This document shows positions 19,934-30,148 of a stretch of 64,000 nucleotides of DNA, piece after piece. The position numbers and the translations under genes were made by a program. Below the pieces are notes generated by a model. The model worked only from the letters and a program-made list of their open reading frames with translations, did not search any database and had not been told where the DNA came from. Positions within the stretch are counted from its first letter, which is position 1. Every line of letters starts with the position of its first letter. Origin of the DNA: Blautia sp. Marseille-P3201T. GTDB taxonomy: Bacteria > Bacillota > Clostridia > Lachnospirales > Lachnospiraceae. The stretch spans positions 357,242-421,241 of the forward strand of contig NZ_LT635468.1 in assembly GCF_900120295.1 (NCBI RefSeq), read 5' to 3'.

Positions 19934-21328
19934 TTATATTTCTGGTGTACCTATATTCCATGGTGTATCAAATCCCGGTGTGGCCTTATACATGCTGTCA
20001 AACATACAACGATATCCATGAAGTTTTGCATCCTCATAATCTTTATCATTCCAAAGATTCTTTCTTTCAAGTGGATCTTTATTCAAATCATATAATTCAC
20101 CATAGTCCCGATTCACATAATGTATCGTCTTTATACCATTACAGAGAACCCCTCTTATAGCACCTGCTTCCATATAGATATATGGACGGATACGAAGTTC
20201 TTTTGACTTATCCCAATAAGGCACAAAAGAATAATCAGACATTGGAGCCTCAAGAGGTGTTTCAGAAAGTTCCATACATGTAGAAGCAATATCAATATTT
20301 ACAACCGGCTCTTTCACGCGAATACCAGAAAATCCAGCAATCGGAGGCTTTACAAATAATGGAACTCGCATCAAACTATCTTCTAAACATTGTAGTTTTT
20401 CAACTAATCCATAATCACCCATGAAATCACCATGATCAGAGCTGTAAATAATAACCGTATCGTCATAAGCATTGTGCTTTTTCAAAATATCAATTACTTC
20501 TCCAACTTTTTCATCAATCAATGTAATATTGGCATAATAGGAACGTTTTGTGCGGAGAAACTGTTCTTTTGTATAATCTTTTAAATAAATATCAGAATAC
20601 ATGCCCATGTTTTTGAACTGAGGCCCCTTCTGTTCAAGATCTTCATATGTGCTTTCAGATTCTTCCATATCTTCCAGATTATACATATCAGCATACTTAG
20701 TTCCTTCCAAATCATATGGATGGTGCGGTCCTGGAAATGATAAAGTAAAGAAAAATGGCTTATCTTGATTCTCTTCAACCGACAAACGGTTTTCCAACCA
20801 TTCTTTTCCTTTTTCTCCTATAAAATTATCGACATGATGTTTTATATCTGCTTTCCATACACCACCACTAATCAAAGTTTTCTGATACATTTCCTTAGGA
20901 TTTAATCCCTGTTCTTTAAGATAATCCTCGTATACTCCAAGCTGTTCTGATGGTGAAAAAGGCATATGCGCATCAACAATCATTTCAAAATCATAACCTT
21001 TATCAATCTTTGACCCTGCGAAGTGCTGCTTTCCAACAACAGCTGTATAATATCCATTTTCCTTCATACGTTTCATAAATGTTTTTTCTGTTTCCGGAAG
21101 ACAACTGATGTAAGCTGGAACTTCACACTGACTTGGATATTTGCCAGTCATGATAGCTGCACGAGATGGCACACAGGATGGATTTGAACAGTAACCATGT
21201 TCAAAAAACACACTGTCTGCTGCAAGCTTATCTAAATTCGGTGTAATTATTTTAGAATTGACGCATCCCATCGTGTCATATCTTTGCTGATCTGTCATAA
21301 TAAATATAATATTTGGTCTTTTTTTCAT
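19934..21328 (-). CDS. Type I sulfatase (S1 family), intact copy of the left block
   Basis: A 464-residue sulfatase with formylglycine signature C52-V-P-S-R56, metal ligands in MTDQQ (Asp12, Gln13) and in IIYSSDHGDFMGDYG, and no signal peptide, so cytoplasmic. It is the same length as its paralogue at 38467-39858 and collinear with it. The gene lies 14 bases after the aldehyde dehydrogenase gene, so both share a transcript. The truncated sulfatase follows. The substrate is presumably a galactose or anhydrogalactose sulfate in an imported oligosaccharide. The S1 subfamily cannot be assigned by eye. Confidence 0.9.
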   Translation of the reverse strand: MKKRPNIIFIMTDQQRYDTMGCVNSKIITPNLDKLAADSVFFEHGYCSNPSCVPSRAAIMTGKYPSQCEVPAYISCLPETEKTFMKRMKENGYYTAVVGKQHFAGSKIDKGYDFEMIVDAHMPFSPSEQLGVYEDYLKEQGLNPKEMYQKTLISGGVWKADIKHHVDNFIGEKGKEWLENRLSVEENQDKPFFFTLSFPGPHHPYDLEGTKYADMYNLEDMEESESTYEDLEQKGPQFKNMGMYSDIYLKDYTKEQFLRTKRSYYANITLIDEKVGEVIDILKKHNAYDDTVIIYSSDHGDFMGDYGLVEKLQCLEDSLMRVPLFVKPPIAGFSGIRVKEPVVNIDIASTCMELSETPLEAPMSDYSFVPYWDKSKELRIRPYIYMEAGAIRGVLCNGIKTIHYVNRDYGELYDLNKDPLERKNLWNDKDYEDAKLHGYRCMFDSMYKATPGFDTPWNIGTPEI

Positions 21329-21342
21329 ATCTTTCCTTCTCC

Positions 21343-22773
21343 CTAGTTTTCCTTTAGTGCAATGGAAATTCTCTGAATATAATAGTATTCATCCAAACTG
21401 AATGTCGAACAATCTTTTCCTATACCGCTCTGCTTGCAACCACCATGAGGAAGATTATAACAAAAACATGGCTCATTTACACAAACATCGCCTGCATCAA
21501 TTTTTCTAGAAAGGCTTAACCCCATATCAAGGGAAGATGTATAAAGATAAGCTGCAAGACCATATTCTGTATCATTTGCCAGCACAGCTAAATCATCAGA
21601 ATCATCCATATCTGAAATTGCAATGATAGGTCCAAATATTTCTTCCTTATATACTCTCATATCTTTCGTAATGCCAGTAAGAATTGTTGGTTCAAAGAAA
21701 TAACCTTCTCTGTCAAGACGCTTTCCACCACAAACAAGAACCGCTCCTTTTTCCACTGCATCCTTTACTAAAGATTCCATATTTTCAACTGCCTTCATTG
21801 AAGACATAGGCTGCATATGAATACCTGGTGCTTCATATTTTCCACTTCCATATGCTATATCTGAAAGCATATCTGTTGCTTTTTCAAGAAATCTTTCCTT
21901 TATATCTTTATGTACAAAAATTCTATTTGGCGCTACGCATACCTGTCCGGCATTTCCTGTTTTTCCATTTACTACACACGTAGCGGCTTTCTCCACATCT
22001 GCATCTTTCGCAATAATAACCGGAGCACTTCCACCAAGTTCCAATGAATAATGCTTAATTGAAGTTGCTGCCTGCTGCATTATTTTTCTACCGGTAAAGC
22101 TAGAACCGATCAATGTAATCATCTGTGGAATCTTACTTTCATTCAAAATAGTTCCAACTACATTGTCATCTCCCGTAACGATATTAATAACACCAGCAGG
22201 AATGCCAGCTTCTATTGCAAGCTCGCCTATATATAATGTAGACAAAGGAGTTTGACTACTTGGCTTTATTATACAAGTACAACCAGAAGCTAGAATTGGT
22301 CCAAGCTTATATCCCACATTCAGAAGTGGAAAATTCCATGCCAGATAACCAACAACTACACCCAAAGGTTTTTTGATAATCATATTGATATGTTTATTAT
22401 CATAATCCGGAATAATCTCATCTTTTGCTGCTCTTGCTTCTGCAATGTAATAACGTAGACAGTCAGGAAGCATATGATAATCTTCGCAAGCATTGCCATA
22501 AGTCTTTCCGCTTTCTTCGATCAGAAGTTCCACAATCTTATCCTTGTGTGACTCTATAACATCCGCAAATTTTAAAATATATTTTTCTCTCTCGTTTAAA
22601 GAAAGTTGCGACCATGTCTTAAATGCATCATTCGCTGCGTTTAAGACTTCCTCTGTCTGTTCCTGATTTAATCCGTTTAATGAAGCAATTGCTTTGCCAT
22701 TTTCAGGATTATAAACGGTAAACTCTTTTCCTTTTCCTTCTACCAGCCGTCCATTTATCAAGTTCTTATACAT
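21343..22773 (-). CDS. Aldehyde dehydrogenase, copy 1 (candidate 3,6-anhydro-D-galactose dehydrogenase)
   Basis: A 476-residue NAD(P)-dependent aldehyde dehydrogenase. The catalytic Cys279 is in NAGQVCVAPNR, the general-base Glu in LELGGSAP, the cofactor loop is SFTGRK, and the C-terminal motif is EEIFGP. The GGAGG site lies 7 bases before the ATG. It heads the left-block transcript with the two sulfatases. By general sequence it is close to succinate-semialdehyde or glycolaldehyde dehydrogenases, but being paired with a cycloisomerase, kinase and aldolase suggests oxidation of 3,6-anhydro-D-galactose to the anhydrogalactonate. Both copies (here and 41065-42483) have the same catalytic residue number. 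Confidence 0.85.
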   Translation of the reverse strand: MYKNLINGRLVEGKGKEFTVYNPENGKAIASLNGLNQEQTEEVLNAANDAFKTWSQLSLNEREKYILKFADVIESHKDKIVELLIEESGKTYGNACEDYHMLPDCLRYYIAEARAAKDEIIPDYDNKHINMIIKKPLGVVVGYLAWNFPLLNVGYKLGPILASGCTCIIKPSSQTPLSTLYIGELAIEAGIPAGVINIVTGDDNVVGTILNESKIPQMITLIGSSFTGRKIMQQAATSIKHYSLELGGSAPVIIAKDADVEKAATCVVNGKTGNAGQVCVAPNRIFVHKDIKERFLEKATDMLSDIAYGSGKYEAPGIHMQPMSSMKAVENMESLVKDAVEKGAVLVCGGKRLDREGYFFEPTILTGITKDMRVYKEEIFGPIIAISDMDDSDDLAVLANDTEYGLAAYLYTSSLDMGLSLSRKIDAGDVCVNEPCFCYNLPHGGCKQSGIGKDCSTFSLDEYYYIQRISIALKEN

Positions 22774-22846
22774 ATTTTTCCTCCATTTATAATAGATTAT
22801 TTATATCATTTTTCCTTACTATGAACTGACCTTTATCTCAGTCCTC

Positions 22847-22888
22847 ATTTCACTTGTATGTTATCATATAAGTGAAATGAAAACAATA
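22847..22888 (-). promoter_or_regulatory. Candidate operator/promoter, site G
   Basis: ATTTCACTT and AAGTGAAAT form a 9-base inverted repeat around GTATGTTATCATAT. The inner TATGTTATCATA resembles the left half of sites A and C. It lies about 75 bases upstream of the aldehyde dehydrogenase start. It may be a variant of the island operator or a site for another regulator. Confidence 0.5.
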
Positions 22889-22942
22889 GAAACAAGCACC
22901 ATTTTTTCATTTTTTTTTGTACCTTTTTACCAATAAAAATTT

Positions 22943-23629
22943 CTATTTATCTGCATTATAAGTTTGAACATTTAGTCTTGTAGCACTCAGATGCATAGAC
23001 ATTTTTTCTGCTGCTTTTTCAGAATCTCCCTTTTCAATTTCATTTAAAATATTTCTATGATAATGAAATTCCTGCTCGATTGGATCTTTGCTTTGTGGTG
23101 TAGAAACAATTAATTTTCTCATATACGAGGTATACGCCTCAATAAGCGAAGATAACAACGTATTTCCTGTTGCTCTTGCAATTCCTAAGTGAAAATCTAA
23201 ATCTGCATCATAATATTTGTTATCCATAGCCTGACAACTTTCCATTATTTCAAGTTTTTCTCTTAATACTAATAAGTCTTCCTCTGTTCTACGTATTGCA
23301 GCAATCTCAGCACACTTAGGTTCTACAATATCTCGAACCTCCAACATTTCATCTAATGATGTTTCTTCTGTTGCAATCAAATCTTTAATGGATCTTATCA
23401 GTACATTTGCTGTATTATCAACAACCAAAATTCCTTTCCCATGTATTCTTTTAACAAGTCCACGAACTTCAAGTGTTTTTACCGCTTCTCTAACGGTTAC
23501 TCTAGAAACCTCAAATTTTTCTAATAGTTTTTGTTCACTTGGTAAAAATCCCTCACTATCATATTCTTTATTTTTAATCATTACTAATATTTCTTCTGCT
23601 ACAGAATCTGAAAGTTTTTTTCGTTTCAC
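22943..23629 (-). CDS. GntR-family transcriptional regulator, FadR subfamily (FCD domain)
   Basis: A 228-residue regulator. The N-terminal winged helix (about 1-75) carries LPSEQKLLEKFEVSRVTVREAVKTLE in two adjacent helices, and the C-terminal all-helical FCD ligand-binding domain (about 80-220) has the Asp/His positions expected for a metal site (DLDFH, HYHRN, MHL). The start is a GTG at 23629 with GGAGG 11 bases upstream; nearby ATGs are out of frame or stop at once. FadR-type proteins usually bind sugar acids or other carboxylates, so a pathway acid such as an anhydrogalactonate or keto-deoxygalactonate is a plausible effector. It is the only regulator in the island and the likely reader of the shared motif (sites A-G). 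Confidence 0.88.
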   Translation of the reverse strand: MKRKKLSDSVAEEILVMIKNKEYDSEGFLPSEQKLLEKFEVSRVTVREAVKTLEVRGLVKRIHGKGILVVDNTANVLIRSIKDLIATEETSLDEMLEVRDIVEPKCAEIAAIRRTEEDLLVLREKLEIMESCQAMDNKYYDADLDFHLGIARATGNTLLSSLIEAYTSYMRKLIVSTPQSKDPIEQEFHYHRNILNEIEKGDSEKAAEKMSMHLSATRLNVQTYNADK

Positions 23630-23777
23630 TTTTTACTCATCCTCCATATATATCAATTAAATAATTAATGATTATTTTCTATTCTGTCACATTGCTATCA
23701 GACAGTTATATCATATCATATTTTCTTACAAATCAAAAGAACAATATCTCTATTATTAACTATTTTATATATATAAT

Positions 23778-23819
23778 AAGAGGATTTTTAACTTACAACT
23801 GTAAGATAAAGATCCTCTT
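23778..23819 (-). terminator. Hairpin between binding-protein gene and regulator
   Basis: AAGAGGAT and ATCCTCTT arms with additional inner pairing (TCTTAC with GTAAGT) form a long hairpin. The following T run is poor (ATTATATATA), so termination strength is uncertain. Confidence 0.45.
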
Positions 23820-23868
23820 GTTACTAAATCACATTAGACGGTATTTCGTTCTAAATGATATAAACATA

Positions 23869-25224
23869 TTAATTGCTTGCTTTTTTAATAGCTTCATCTG
23901 CACGTTCTTTAATATTCTTTATGGTTGTCTCTAAATCTTGAGCTTCAACAAGATATTTTTCTACTTCTTCCATGTAAACTTTTTCATATTCAACGTTTGC
24001 AGGTCCCATGATTTTTTCTGTTACACGAATTTCATCTGGATTAGCAAGAACATATTTAATCTGGTCTGTTGTAATACCATCATCTACTAATGAATCACCA
24101 AATCCAACATATAAATCGTTTTGTTCCACTGTACGATTTGCTTCTTCAGAAGAACGTGCATATTTAGCACATAATCTAGTTAAATCCATACAAATCTCAA
24201 AAGCAAGTTTTGGATCTGCAGATGTTGGTGTAACAGCGAGTCCATTAACAATACCCCATGTTGTATGTTCTTTACTATCACAAGGCAATGGTGCAATACC
24301 AATCTTCCAATCTCTTGGATTTCCTTCTTTATCAGCAGCCCATGGAAGAACCCAGCCTCCCTGACATGTCATACCATAATTACCATTCATGAATTCTGTT
24401 GCTTCTACTGTTGAAAGGGTATCTGCCTGTTTCTTCATGCTTTCATCTTCAAACATCATATCATGAACCAATTCAATATTTTTAGCAAACTCTGGATCCT
24501 CAATATTAGATAATCCATCTTCTGTATAGAACTTTTCGCCACCTCCTAAATTTTCAATTGCTTCACCATAAGTAGATGATGACCAAGGTAGATAAAATGC
24601 ACCATAAATTTTATTTGCACCTTCTCCCTGAGTAATCTTTTTAGCAGTTTCACGATATTCTTCCCAAGTCATAGGAACTGTATCATCTGGATAAGGTACT
24701 CCTGCAGCATCAAATACATCTTTATTGTAATATAATGCCCAAGAAGTAATATTATGAGGAACCATATAAGTCTGTCCATCATTCTTTGCAGATTCTGCGT
24801 ATTTTCCAAATTCTTCTTCAAAGTCTACACCAGTTTCAGCAATCAAATCATCTAGTGGAATAATTGTTCCATTATCAGCATACTGCTGTTGAAGCATTGG
24901 ATTTGCTACAACAATAATATCAATCTGATTTCCAGCAGCAATCTGTGTTGGAACAGTTGTATTAAAGTCTGCTTCTCTTCCAACAAAATTGAATTCAACA
25001 TTCTGATACTCTGACATTGTCTGAATTTCTTCTATTGCTTTCTGCATCTTATAATCTTCATCAATTCCATTAAGATGAATATTCATTGTTTCTTTCTCTC
25101 CTGATGCAGCCTGATTTCCAGTTTCAGTTCCCCCACCAACATTTTGTGTTTGTTCTCCACAACCAGCAAACAAAGATGCTGCCATGGTTGCGATTGTCAT
25201 TAATGCTACCACTTTTTTCTTCAT
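23869..25224 (-). CDS. ABC transporter solute-binding lipoprotein (CUT1, family 1)
   Basis: A 451-residue lipoprotein with lipobox FAGC (lipidated Cys at about residue 22) and a family 1 solute-binding body (MalE/UgpB type), unrelated at first glance to the 520-residue LplA-type protein. The signature region ALYYNKDVFDAAG is clear. AAAGGAG precedes the ATG. It belongs with the UgpA/UgpE-type permeases at 26757-28425 but is now separated from them by a transposase gene, so its expression may depend on a new promoter. The ligand is presumably another oligosaccharide from the same polymer. Confidence 0.88.
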   Translation of the reverse strand: MKKKVVALMTIATMAASLFAGCGEQTQNVGGGTETGNQAASGEKETMNIHLNGIDEDYKMQKAIEEIQTMSEYQNVEFNFVGREADFNTTVPTQIAAGNQIDIIVVANPMLQQQYADNGTIIPLDDLIAETGVDFEEEFGKYAESAKNDGQTYMVPHNITSWALYYNKDVFDAAGVPYPDDTVPMTWEEYRETAKKITQGEGANKIYGAFYLPWSSSTYGEAIENLGGGEKFYTEDGLSNIEDPEFAKNIELVHDMMFEDESMKKQADTLSTVEATEFMNGNYGMTCQGGWVLPWAADKEGNPRDWKIGIAPLPCDSKEHTTWGIVNGLAVTPTSADPKLAFEICMDLTRLCAKYARSSEEANRTVEQNDLYVGFGDSLVDDGITTDQIKYVLANPDEIRVTEKIMGPANVEYEKVYMEEVEKYLVEAQDLETTIKNIKERADEAIKKASN

Positions 25225-25256
25225 ATTTTTTCTCCTTTAACTTATATTTTTAGGCG

Positions 25257-26700
25257 TTTGATAAACGCCGTAACCCATTGATTTTACTGGGTTTTATTGC
25301 TTTATTTATATAAATTTTCTCTCCAAAAGTGGTAAAATATAGGTAACAACACCAACATGTTTGCCAACTTAAGGAGGAGAAAATTTATGACTACTAAATA
25401 CCACCAGATTTCTTTAAAAGAATCTTTTTCAGACTGTCAGGATCAATTTATTGACGATGCACCATCATTCTTTTTACTTCTGTCTGAACACTGTGATATT
25501 AATGAATTTATTCCAATTCAATTTTCCAATGCTTTTTATCAGACTTTAGGACGCAATCGCATTTACCCTCTTCATGGTTTTCTTTCTGCTTTCATTTTGC
25601 AGAAAATCTTCTCTATTCCTACAGATTCGCTACTGCTTTTACTACTAAATATTTGCAAGGAATTGCGCGATTTCTGTGGTTTTTCAAAGGTTCCTGATGC
25701 ATCCTTGATGTCTCGTTTTAAACATGACTTCGAGCCTTATATTGAACTTTATGTCAAGGAAAACAATCCGAAAACACTAAATGCTCTCATCAAAAAGCTG
25801 AAAGTTTTCTACAAGGACAAGCCTGAGATTGATCCTTATAAGATGGCCTATGGACTTATGCCTTCGCAAGCTGCCGCCTGCTCGGATGCCAAACAGATGT
25901 ACATTAATGGGTACTTCTGTTATGCCGTTAAATTCGCTATTCTTACAAATGGATTAGGTATTGTCCGCCACATTTCTTTCGTTGATGATGCTGAATTCAA
26001 AGCTGCTCACCCGGATCTCATTGTCGAAAAGAAATCGGATTCACCTGACGAAGATAAGTCTGTTGGTGATGCATCCGCTTTAGCCCCTGTTTTGCAGGAT
26101 TTCTTTTCACTTCATACAGATTTTCACCCTGATACCTTTCTTGGCGATTCTGCTTTTGACTCTGCTGATCTCTATGGTACTTTGTTCAATGACTTTCACT
26201 TTTCAAAAGCTTTGATTCCTTATAATCCAAGAAACGAAAGTTCTTTGAAGAAAGTCGGTTACAACGAATATGGCTATCCTACCTGTCCGAATGATCCATC
26301 ACTTGCAATGAAATACTGTGGTGTTACCAAAGAGAAAGGTCGTACAGACCGTATCAAATGGATTTGTCCCAAAATGCATTATCAAAAAGGATGGATTTGT
26401 GGCTGCGACACCCCATGCAGTACTGCTTCACGTGGCAGAACAACCTACACTTATGAAAACATGGATTTACGTATGCTCCCAGGTATTCAGTGTGACACAA
26501 AAGAATGGAATGACACTTATAAAATACGAACAATCGTAGAACGTGCCATCAATCATTTCAAAATCAACATGTGCATTGCTGGAAGAAAAACAAGAAACCA
26601 TACCACCACAAAATCTGATAATCTATGTCAATTCAGAAACAATTCTGAATACTGACCTATTTTCTCCCCTTATATACGGGAGAGTTATCCACAGTAACCA
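25257..26700 (+). mobile_element. Insertion of a DDE transposase element in the second importer operon
   Basis: A rightward transposase gene lies between the leftward permease and binding-protein genes. Weak inverted similarity (GATTTTACTGG near 25281 and GATTTTATTGG, reverse strand, near 26703) may mark the ends. Boundaries and target duplication were not resolved. A small hairpin GGCGTTTGATAAACGCC lies at the left side. Confidence 0.6.
25387..26655 (+). CDS. IS4/IS5-superfamily transposase (DUF772-type), probably C-terminally shortened
   Basis: A 422-residue transposase with an N-terminal DUF772-like part (about 40-130) and a DDE core (NGYFCYAVKFAIL, FLGDSAFDSADLY, and the Glu region RTIVERAINHFK). 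The ATG at 25387 is preceded by AAGGAGG; an upstream in-frame ATG is not. The usual C-terminal stretch after NHTTTK seems replaced by a short unrelated tail, so the protein may be inactive. It is transcribed against the surrounding genes. Confidence 0.75.
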   Translation: MTTKYHQISLKESFSDCQDQFIDDAPSFFLLLSEHCDINEFIPIQFSNAFYQTLGRNRIYPLHGFLSAFILQKIFSIPTDSLLLLLLNICKELRDFCGFSKVPDASLMSRFKHDFEPYIELYVKENNPKTLNALIKKLKVFYKDKPEIDPYKMAYGLMPSQAAACSDAKQMYINGYFCYAVKFAILTNGLGIVRHISFVDDAEFKAAHPDLIVEKKSDSPDEDKSVGDASALAPVLQDFFSLHTDFHPDTFLGDSAFDSADLYGTLFNDFHFSKALIPYNPRNESSLKKVGYNEYGYPTCPNDPSLAMKYCGVTKEKGRTDRIKWICPKMHYQKGWICGCDTPCSTASRGRTTYTYENMDLRMLPGIQCDTKEWNDTYKIRTIVERAINHFKINMCIAGRKTRNHTTTKSDNLCQFRNNSEY

Positions 26701-26756
26701 ATAAAATCATTTATCAATTACCTACTTATATTTTTTTAGAATATTTCTATTCTTTG

Positions 26757-27605
26757 TTACCCTTTTACTCCGGAAAGTGCAATACCTTCAATAAAGTTTT
26801 TCTGTGCACATAAATAAACTATTACGATTGGAATTAAAGCTAATGTTGCACCTGCCATCTGCACAGCGAAATTACTTGAATACTGTCCTTTAAATGATGC
26901 AATACCTACAGATAACACCTGTTTATTAATATCACTGATATATACTAATGGTCCAAAATAGTCATTCCATCCCCAGGTAAATGCTAAGATTAAAAGTGCT
27001 GAAAGCTGTGATTTTGCAAGTGGAATTACAACCTTAAAAAATGTTTTAAATTCCCCACTTCCATCAATTCGAGCGGCTTCAATTAACTCATTTGGGATTG
27101 ACATAAAAAATTGTCTCATCATAAAAATTGAAAATGCGTTAAACATCCATGGCATATACACACTAGCTAAAGTATTAATTAAATGAAGATGCTTAAAAAT
27201 TACAAACTGAGGTATAATACGCACCTGAACAGGAATCATCATAGTTGAAATAAATAACATAAAAATTATATTTTTTCCAGAAAACTCTAATTTTGCAAAT
27301 GCATATCCAGCCAAAGAACTAACAGTAAGTACTAATATCACGACCATTATAGTTACCATAATAGTATTCATATACCAATGAATATACGGGAAATCCGTAA
27401 ATGCTGTTATAAAATTACTCAATGTTGGTTGTTTTGGAATCCATTCGATTGGAATATTAAATACAACATTTTCATGTTTAAACGAAGCTGACAACATCCA
27501 TGCAATCGGAAATACCATCATAATTGCAATCAAGAGTAAAGCTGCTGTTAATAAAATTTTCCAGAACAATTCTTTTTTCGTGTAACTAATTTTGTTTTTT
27601 TTCAT
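26757..27605 (-). CDS. ABC sugar transporter permease (CUT1, UgpE/MalG-type)
   Basis: A 282-residue permease with six predicted helices (the first at about 15-38) and the EAA loop IEAARIDGSGEFKTFFKVVIPLAKSQ. The end is FIEGIALSGVKG. It is intact, 18 bases after the disrupted UgpA-type permease, and would be the second transmembrane subunit of the importer. With the first permease split by transposons the importer is unlikely to work unless another permease substitutes. Confidence 0.9.
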   Translation of the reverse strand: MKKNKISYTKKELFWKILLTAALLLIAIMMVFPIAWMLSASFKHENVVFNIPIEWIPKQPTLSNFITAFTDFPYIHWYMNTIMVTIMVVILVLTVSSLAGYAFAKLEFSGKNIIFMLFISTMMIPVQVRIIPQFVIFKHLHLINTLASVYMPWMFNAFSIFMMRQFFMSIPNELIEAARIDGSGEFKTFFKVVIPLAKSQLSALLILAFTWGWNDYFGPLVYISDINKQVLSVGIASFKGQYSSNFAVQMAGATLALIPIVIVYLCAQKNFIEGIALSGVKG

Positions 27606-27622
27606 TTTTCATTTCCCCCATG

Positions 27623-28425
27623 CTATACATACTCAACCCAATTTTTCTGAACTACCCACTGAATAATTGTAACAATAAGAATCAGCAAGAAGAAAATCCA
27701 AGATACAGCTGATGCATATCCCATATGGAACTGCTTAAATGCCTGATCATACATATGATATACAATTGTTGTTGATGCATTTCCTGGTCCACCTTCTGTC
27801 AACACCTGAACTTCTGCAAATATTTGGAATGACTGAATTATTGAAGTAATAAGTAAGAAGAATGTTGTAGGTGAAACCAATGGTAAAGTAATATAAAAGA
27901 ACTGTTTTAATTTTGTAGCTCCATCTACAGAAGCAGCTTCATAATAGGATGGAGAAATTCCTTGAAGTCCAGCTAAATAAATAACTACACAATATCCGAT
28001 ATTTTTCCAAATCCAAAAAATACCAATTGAAGGAAGTGCCCATTTTATATCTCCAGTCCAACCTGGAACATTCTGTATTCCAAGTGTTCTAAGCAATTCA
28101 TTAATAGGTCCAAAACTTGGTTGAAATAATGCGGAGAATACTAAAGCTGCAGCAGTTATCGTTGTTACATATGGCATAAAAAACGCAGCTCTCAAAGCAC
28201 CTCTTGCAAAAATTTTTTGATTTAATAACGTAGCAATTATAATTGATAAAATCAATAATATTGGAACTGCAACTAACATCAGAAGTATATTATTTTTCAA
28301 GCCAACCTGAAAATATTCATTATGAAAGGCATCTATATAATTTTGTAAGCCACAAAATGTCGAACCGGAAAAGCCTTTAAACATGTTATAATCCATCATA
28401 CTAATTACTAATGAATATATTAATG
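27623..28425 (-). pseudogene. ABC sugar permease (UgpA-type), main 3' piece of a split gene
   Basis: This piece encodes five of six membrane helices and the EAA loop YEAASVDGATKLKQFFYITLP. The missing beginning is found beyond two insertion sequences, at 30997-31077 (first helix) and 32865-32926 (start codon and basic N-terminus). Removing the IS21-type element and one copy of its 8-base duplication TATTAATG gives an in-frame join: ...AYPLI then YSLVISMMDYN. A 258-codon open frame from an internal Met exists but lacks helix 1. Confidence 0.85.
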
Positions 28426-28576
28426 TGCAAATTCTGCTCGAACGGTACGCCTATTCTGAAATCGGCGGTACATTCATTCTGATTTAGCGGTACGCGTTTT
28501 CTGCTCAAAACGGTACGTTTTTCCTTTATTATTGTGATGTAACTATTATTCATCACAGTGCAAAGGAGGAACTATT

Positions 28577-30148
28577 ATGCACGACTACAATACTATTCTT
28601 GGAGTCATAGAACTTCGGCTCAGTAAAGTCAGTTATGACTCTGTACAAAAACGTTACCGGATCGGACGGAGCGGGATTGCATTGATCATGAACCGCTACA
28701 AGGATTCAGGCTTATCATTGGATGATCTTCGACAAATGCCAGCCTCAAAGGTGGTTGATCTCATCTATCCAAAAGAAAACCTTCGACATAAGGATATTCC
28801 ACTGCCTGATTTTGAAAAAATACATGAGCAGATGATCCAAATGGGAAAACATGCTGACTTGAGTTTTCTATGGATTGATTATAAAAAAGAGCATCCTAAC
28901 GGTTACCAGCTTGCTCAGTTTTATAAGCTGTATCGTGATTTTATGGTAGATACTTATGGTACTTCAAAAACATCTATGCCTGTGGAACGGATCCCTGGTG
29001 AAAAGATGTATATTGACTGGGTAGGTGACCAGCCGGAACTGCTATTGGATACAACAACTGGCGAACTTCGGAAAGTTCACATTTTTACAACTACACTTGG
29101 TTTTAGCAGCCTTGTTTATGCAGAGATCTTTCCGGATGAAAAACTTCCACATTTTATTACCGGCACAGTACATGCACTGTCTTATTATGGGGCAGTTCCT
29201 AAATATCTTGTCCCGGACAATCTGAGAACAGCTGTTACCAGGCATAGTAAAGATGAACTTGTGCTGCAGTCAGCTTTTTCAGATCTGGAAACTTTTTATG
29301 ATACGATTATTCTGCCGTCACCACCAAGGAAACCGAAAGGTAAACCAACAGTTGAAAATCATGTGCGTTTCTTGGAGACGCATCTGGTAGAAGAATTAAA
29401 GAAAGATACTTATACTTCTCTGGAAGCTCTGAATGCTGCGGTCAAAAAGATCGTAGCAGACATCAACCAGCGTCCTTTCCAGAAAAAATCTGACATTCGG
29501 AAATCCCGCATGAATGGATTCGAAAAGTACGACAAACCGCGTATGAACCAGCTTCCAGGCGAAAGTTATACACTTTGTGATTATAAATACTTTCTTAAAG
29601 TTCCAGATAATTACCATCTTGAGTATGATGCCCACTACTATTCTGTATTGTATACCTATAAAGGGAAGCCTGCAATTCTTAAGGCTACAATGACGGAGAT
29701 ACGGATCTGTGATGAGTATAACCGGCTGATCTGCCGCCATCCAAGATCTTACCGTGATTTTCCTCTTTACATTACAGATGACAGTCATATGCCTCCAGAA
29801 CACCTATATTACAAAGAAGTGAATGCACATGACGGAGCTTATTACAGACGATGGGCATCTGTTTATGGAGAATCTATGGTAACTCTTATTGACAGGATAC
29901 TCCGCAGTTCCAAGCATGAGGAACAGGCATACAACAGCTGTGCCGGTGTACTCCATTCCTGTAAAGATGTTCCTCACAGGCTGGTTCAGGAGGCTGCTGA
30001 GAAATGCGTAGAAGCCAATGCCTGCAAGTATTCTTATTTCAAGAAAGTACTTAGCATGGTTCAGAATAATCATTCCAGCAGCGCTATAAACGGAACCGGA
30101 AAACTTCCTTCCCATACAAACATCCGTGGAAAGGAGGCATACAAATGA
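28577..30148 (+). CDS. istA: IS21 transposase IstA
   Basis: A 523-residue integrase-fold transposase with an N-terminal helix-turn-helix (about 10-45) and a DDE catalytic core: the Asp in MYIDWVGDQP, the second Asp in YLVPDNLRTAV, and the Glu in GKPTVENHVR. The GGAGG site is 9 bases before the ATG. The stop overlaps istB by 4 bases, as usual in IS21. No disruption is seen, so the element may be active. Confidence 0.93.
   Translation: MHDYNTILGVIELRLSKVSYDSVQKRYRIGRSGIALIMNRYKDSGLSLDDLRQMPASKVVDLIYPKENLRHKDIPLPDFEKIHEQMIQMGKHADLSFLWIDYKKEHPNGYQLAQFYKLYRDFMVDTYGTSKTSMPVERIPGEKMYIDWVGDQPELLLDTTTGELRKVHIFTTTLGFSSLVYAEIFPDEKLPHFITGTVHALSYYGAVPKYLVPDNLRTAVTRHSKDELVLQSAFSDLETFYDTIILPSPPRKPKGKPTVENHVRFLETHLVEELKKDTYTSLEALNAAVKKIVADINQRPFQKKSDIRKSRMNGFEKYDKPRMNQLPGESYTLCDYKYFLKVPDNYHLEYDAHYYSVLYTYKGKPAILKATMTEIRICDEYNRLICRHPRSYRDFPLYITDDSHMPPEHLYYKEVNAHDGAYYRRWASVYGESMVTLIDRILRSSKHEEQAYNSCAGVLHSCKDVPHRLVQEAAEKCVEANACKYSYFKKVLSMVQNNHSSSAINGTGKLPSHTNIRGKEAYK

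Noticed and set aside
27623-28399. A 258-codon open frame that could be annotated as a complete UgpA-type permease
   Set aside because: It starts inside the protein and lacks the first membrane helix, which is found in frame beyond the IS21-type element.
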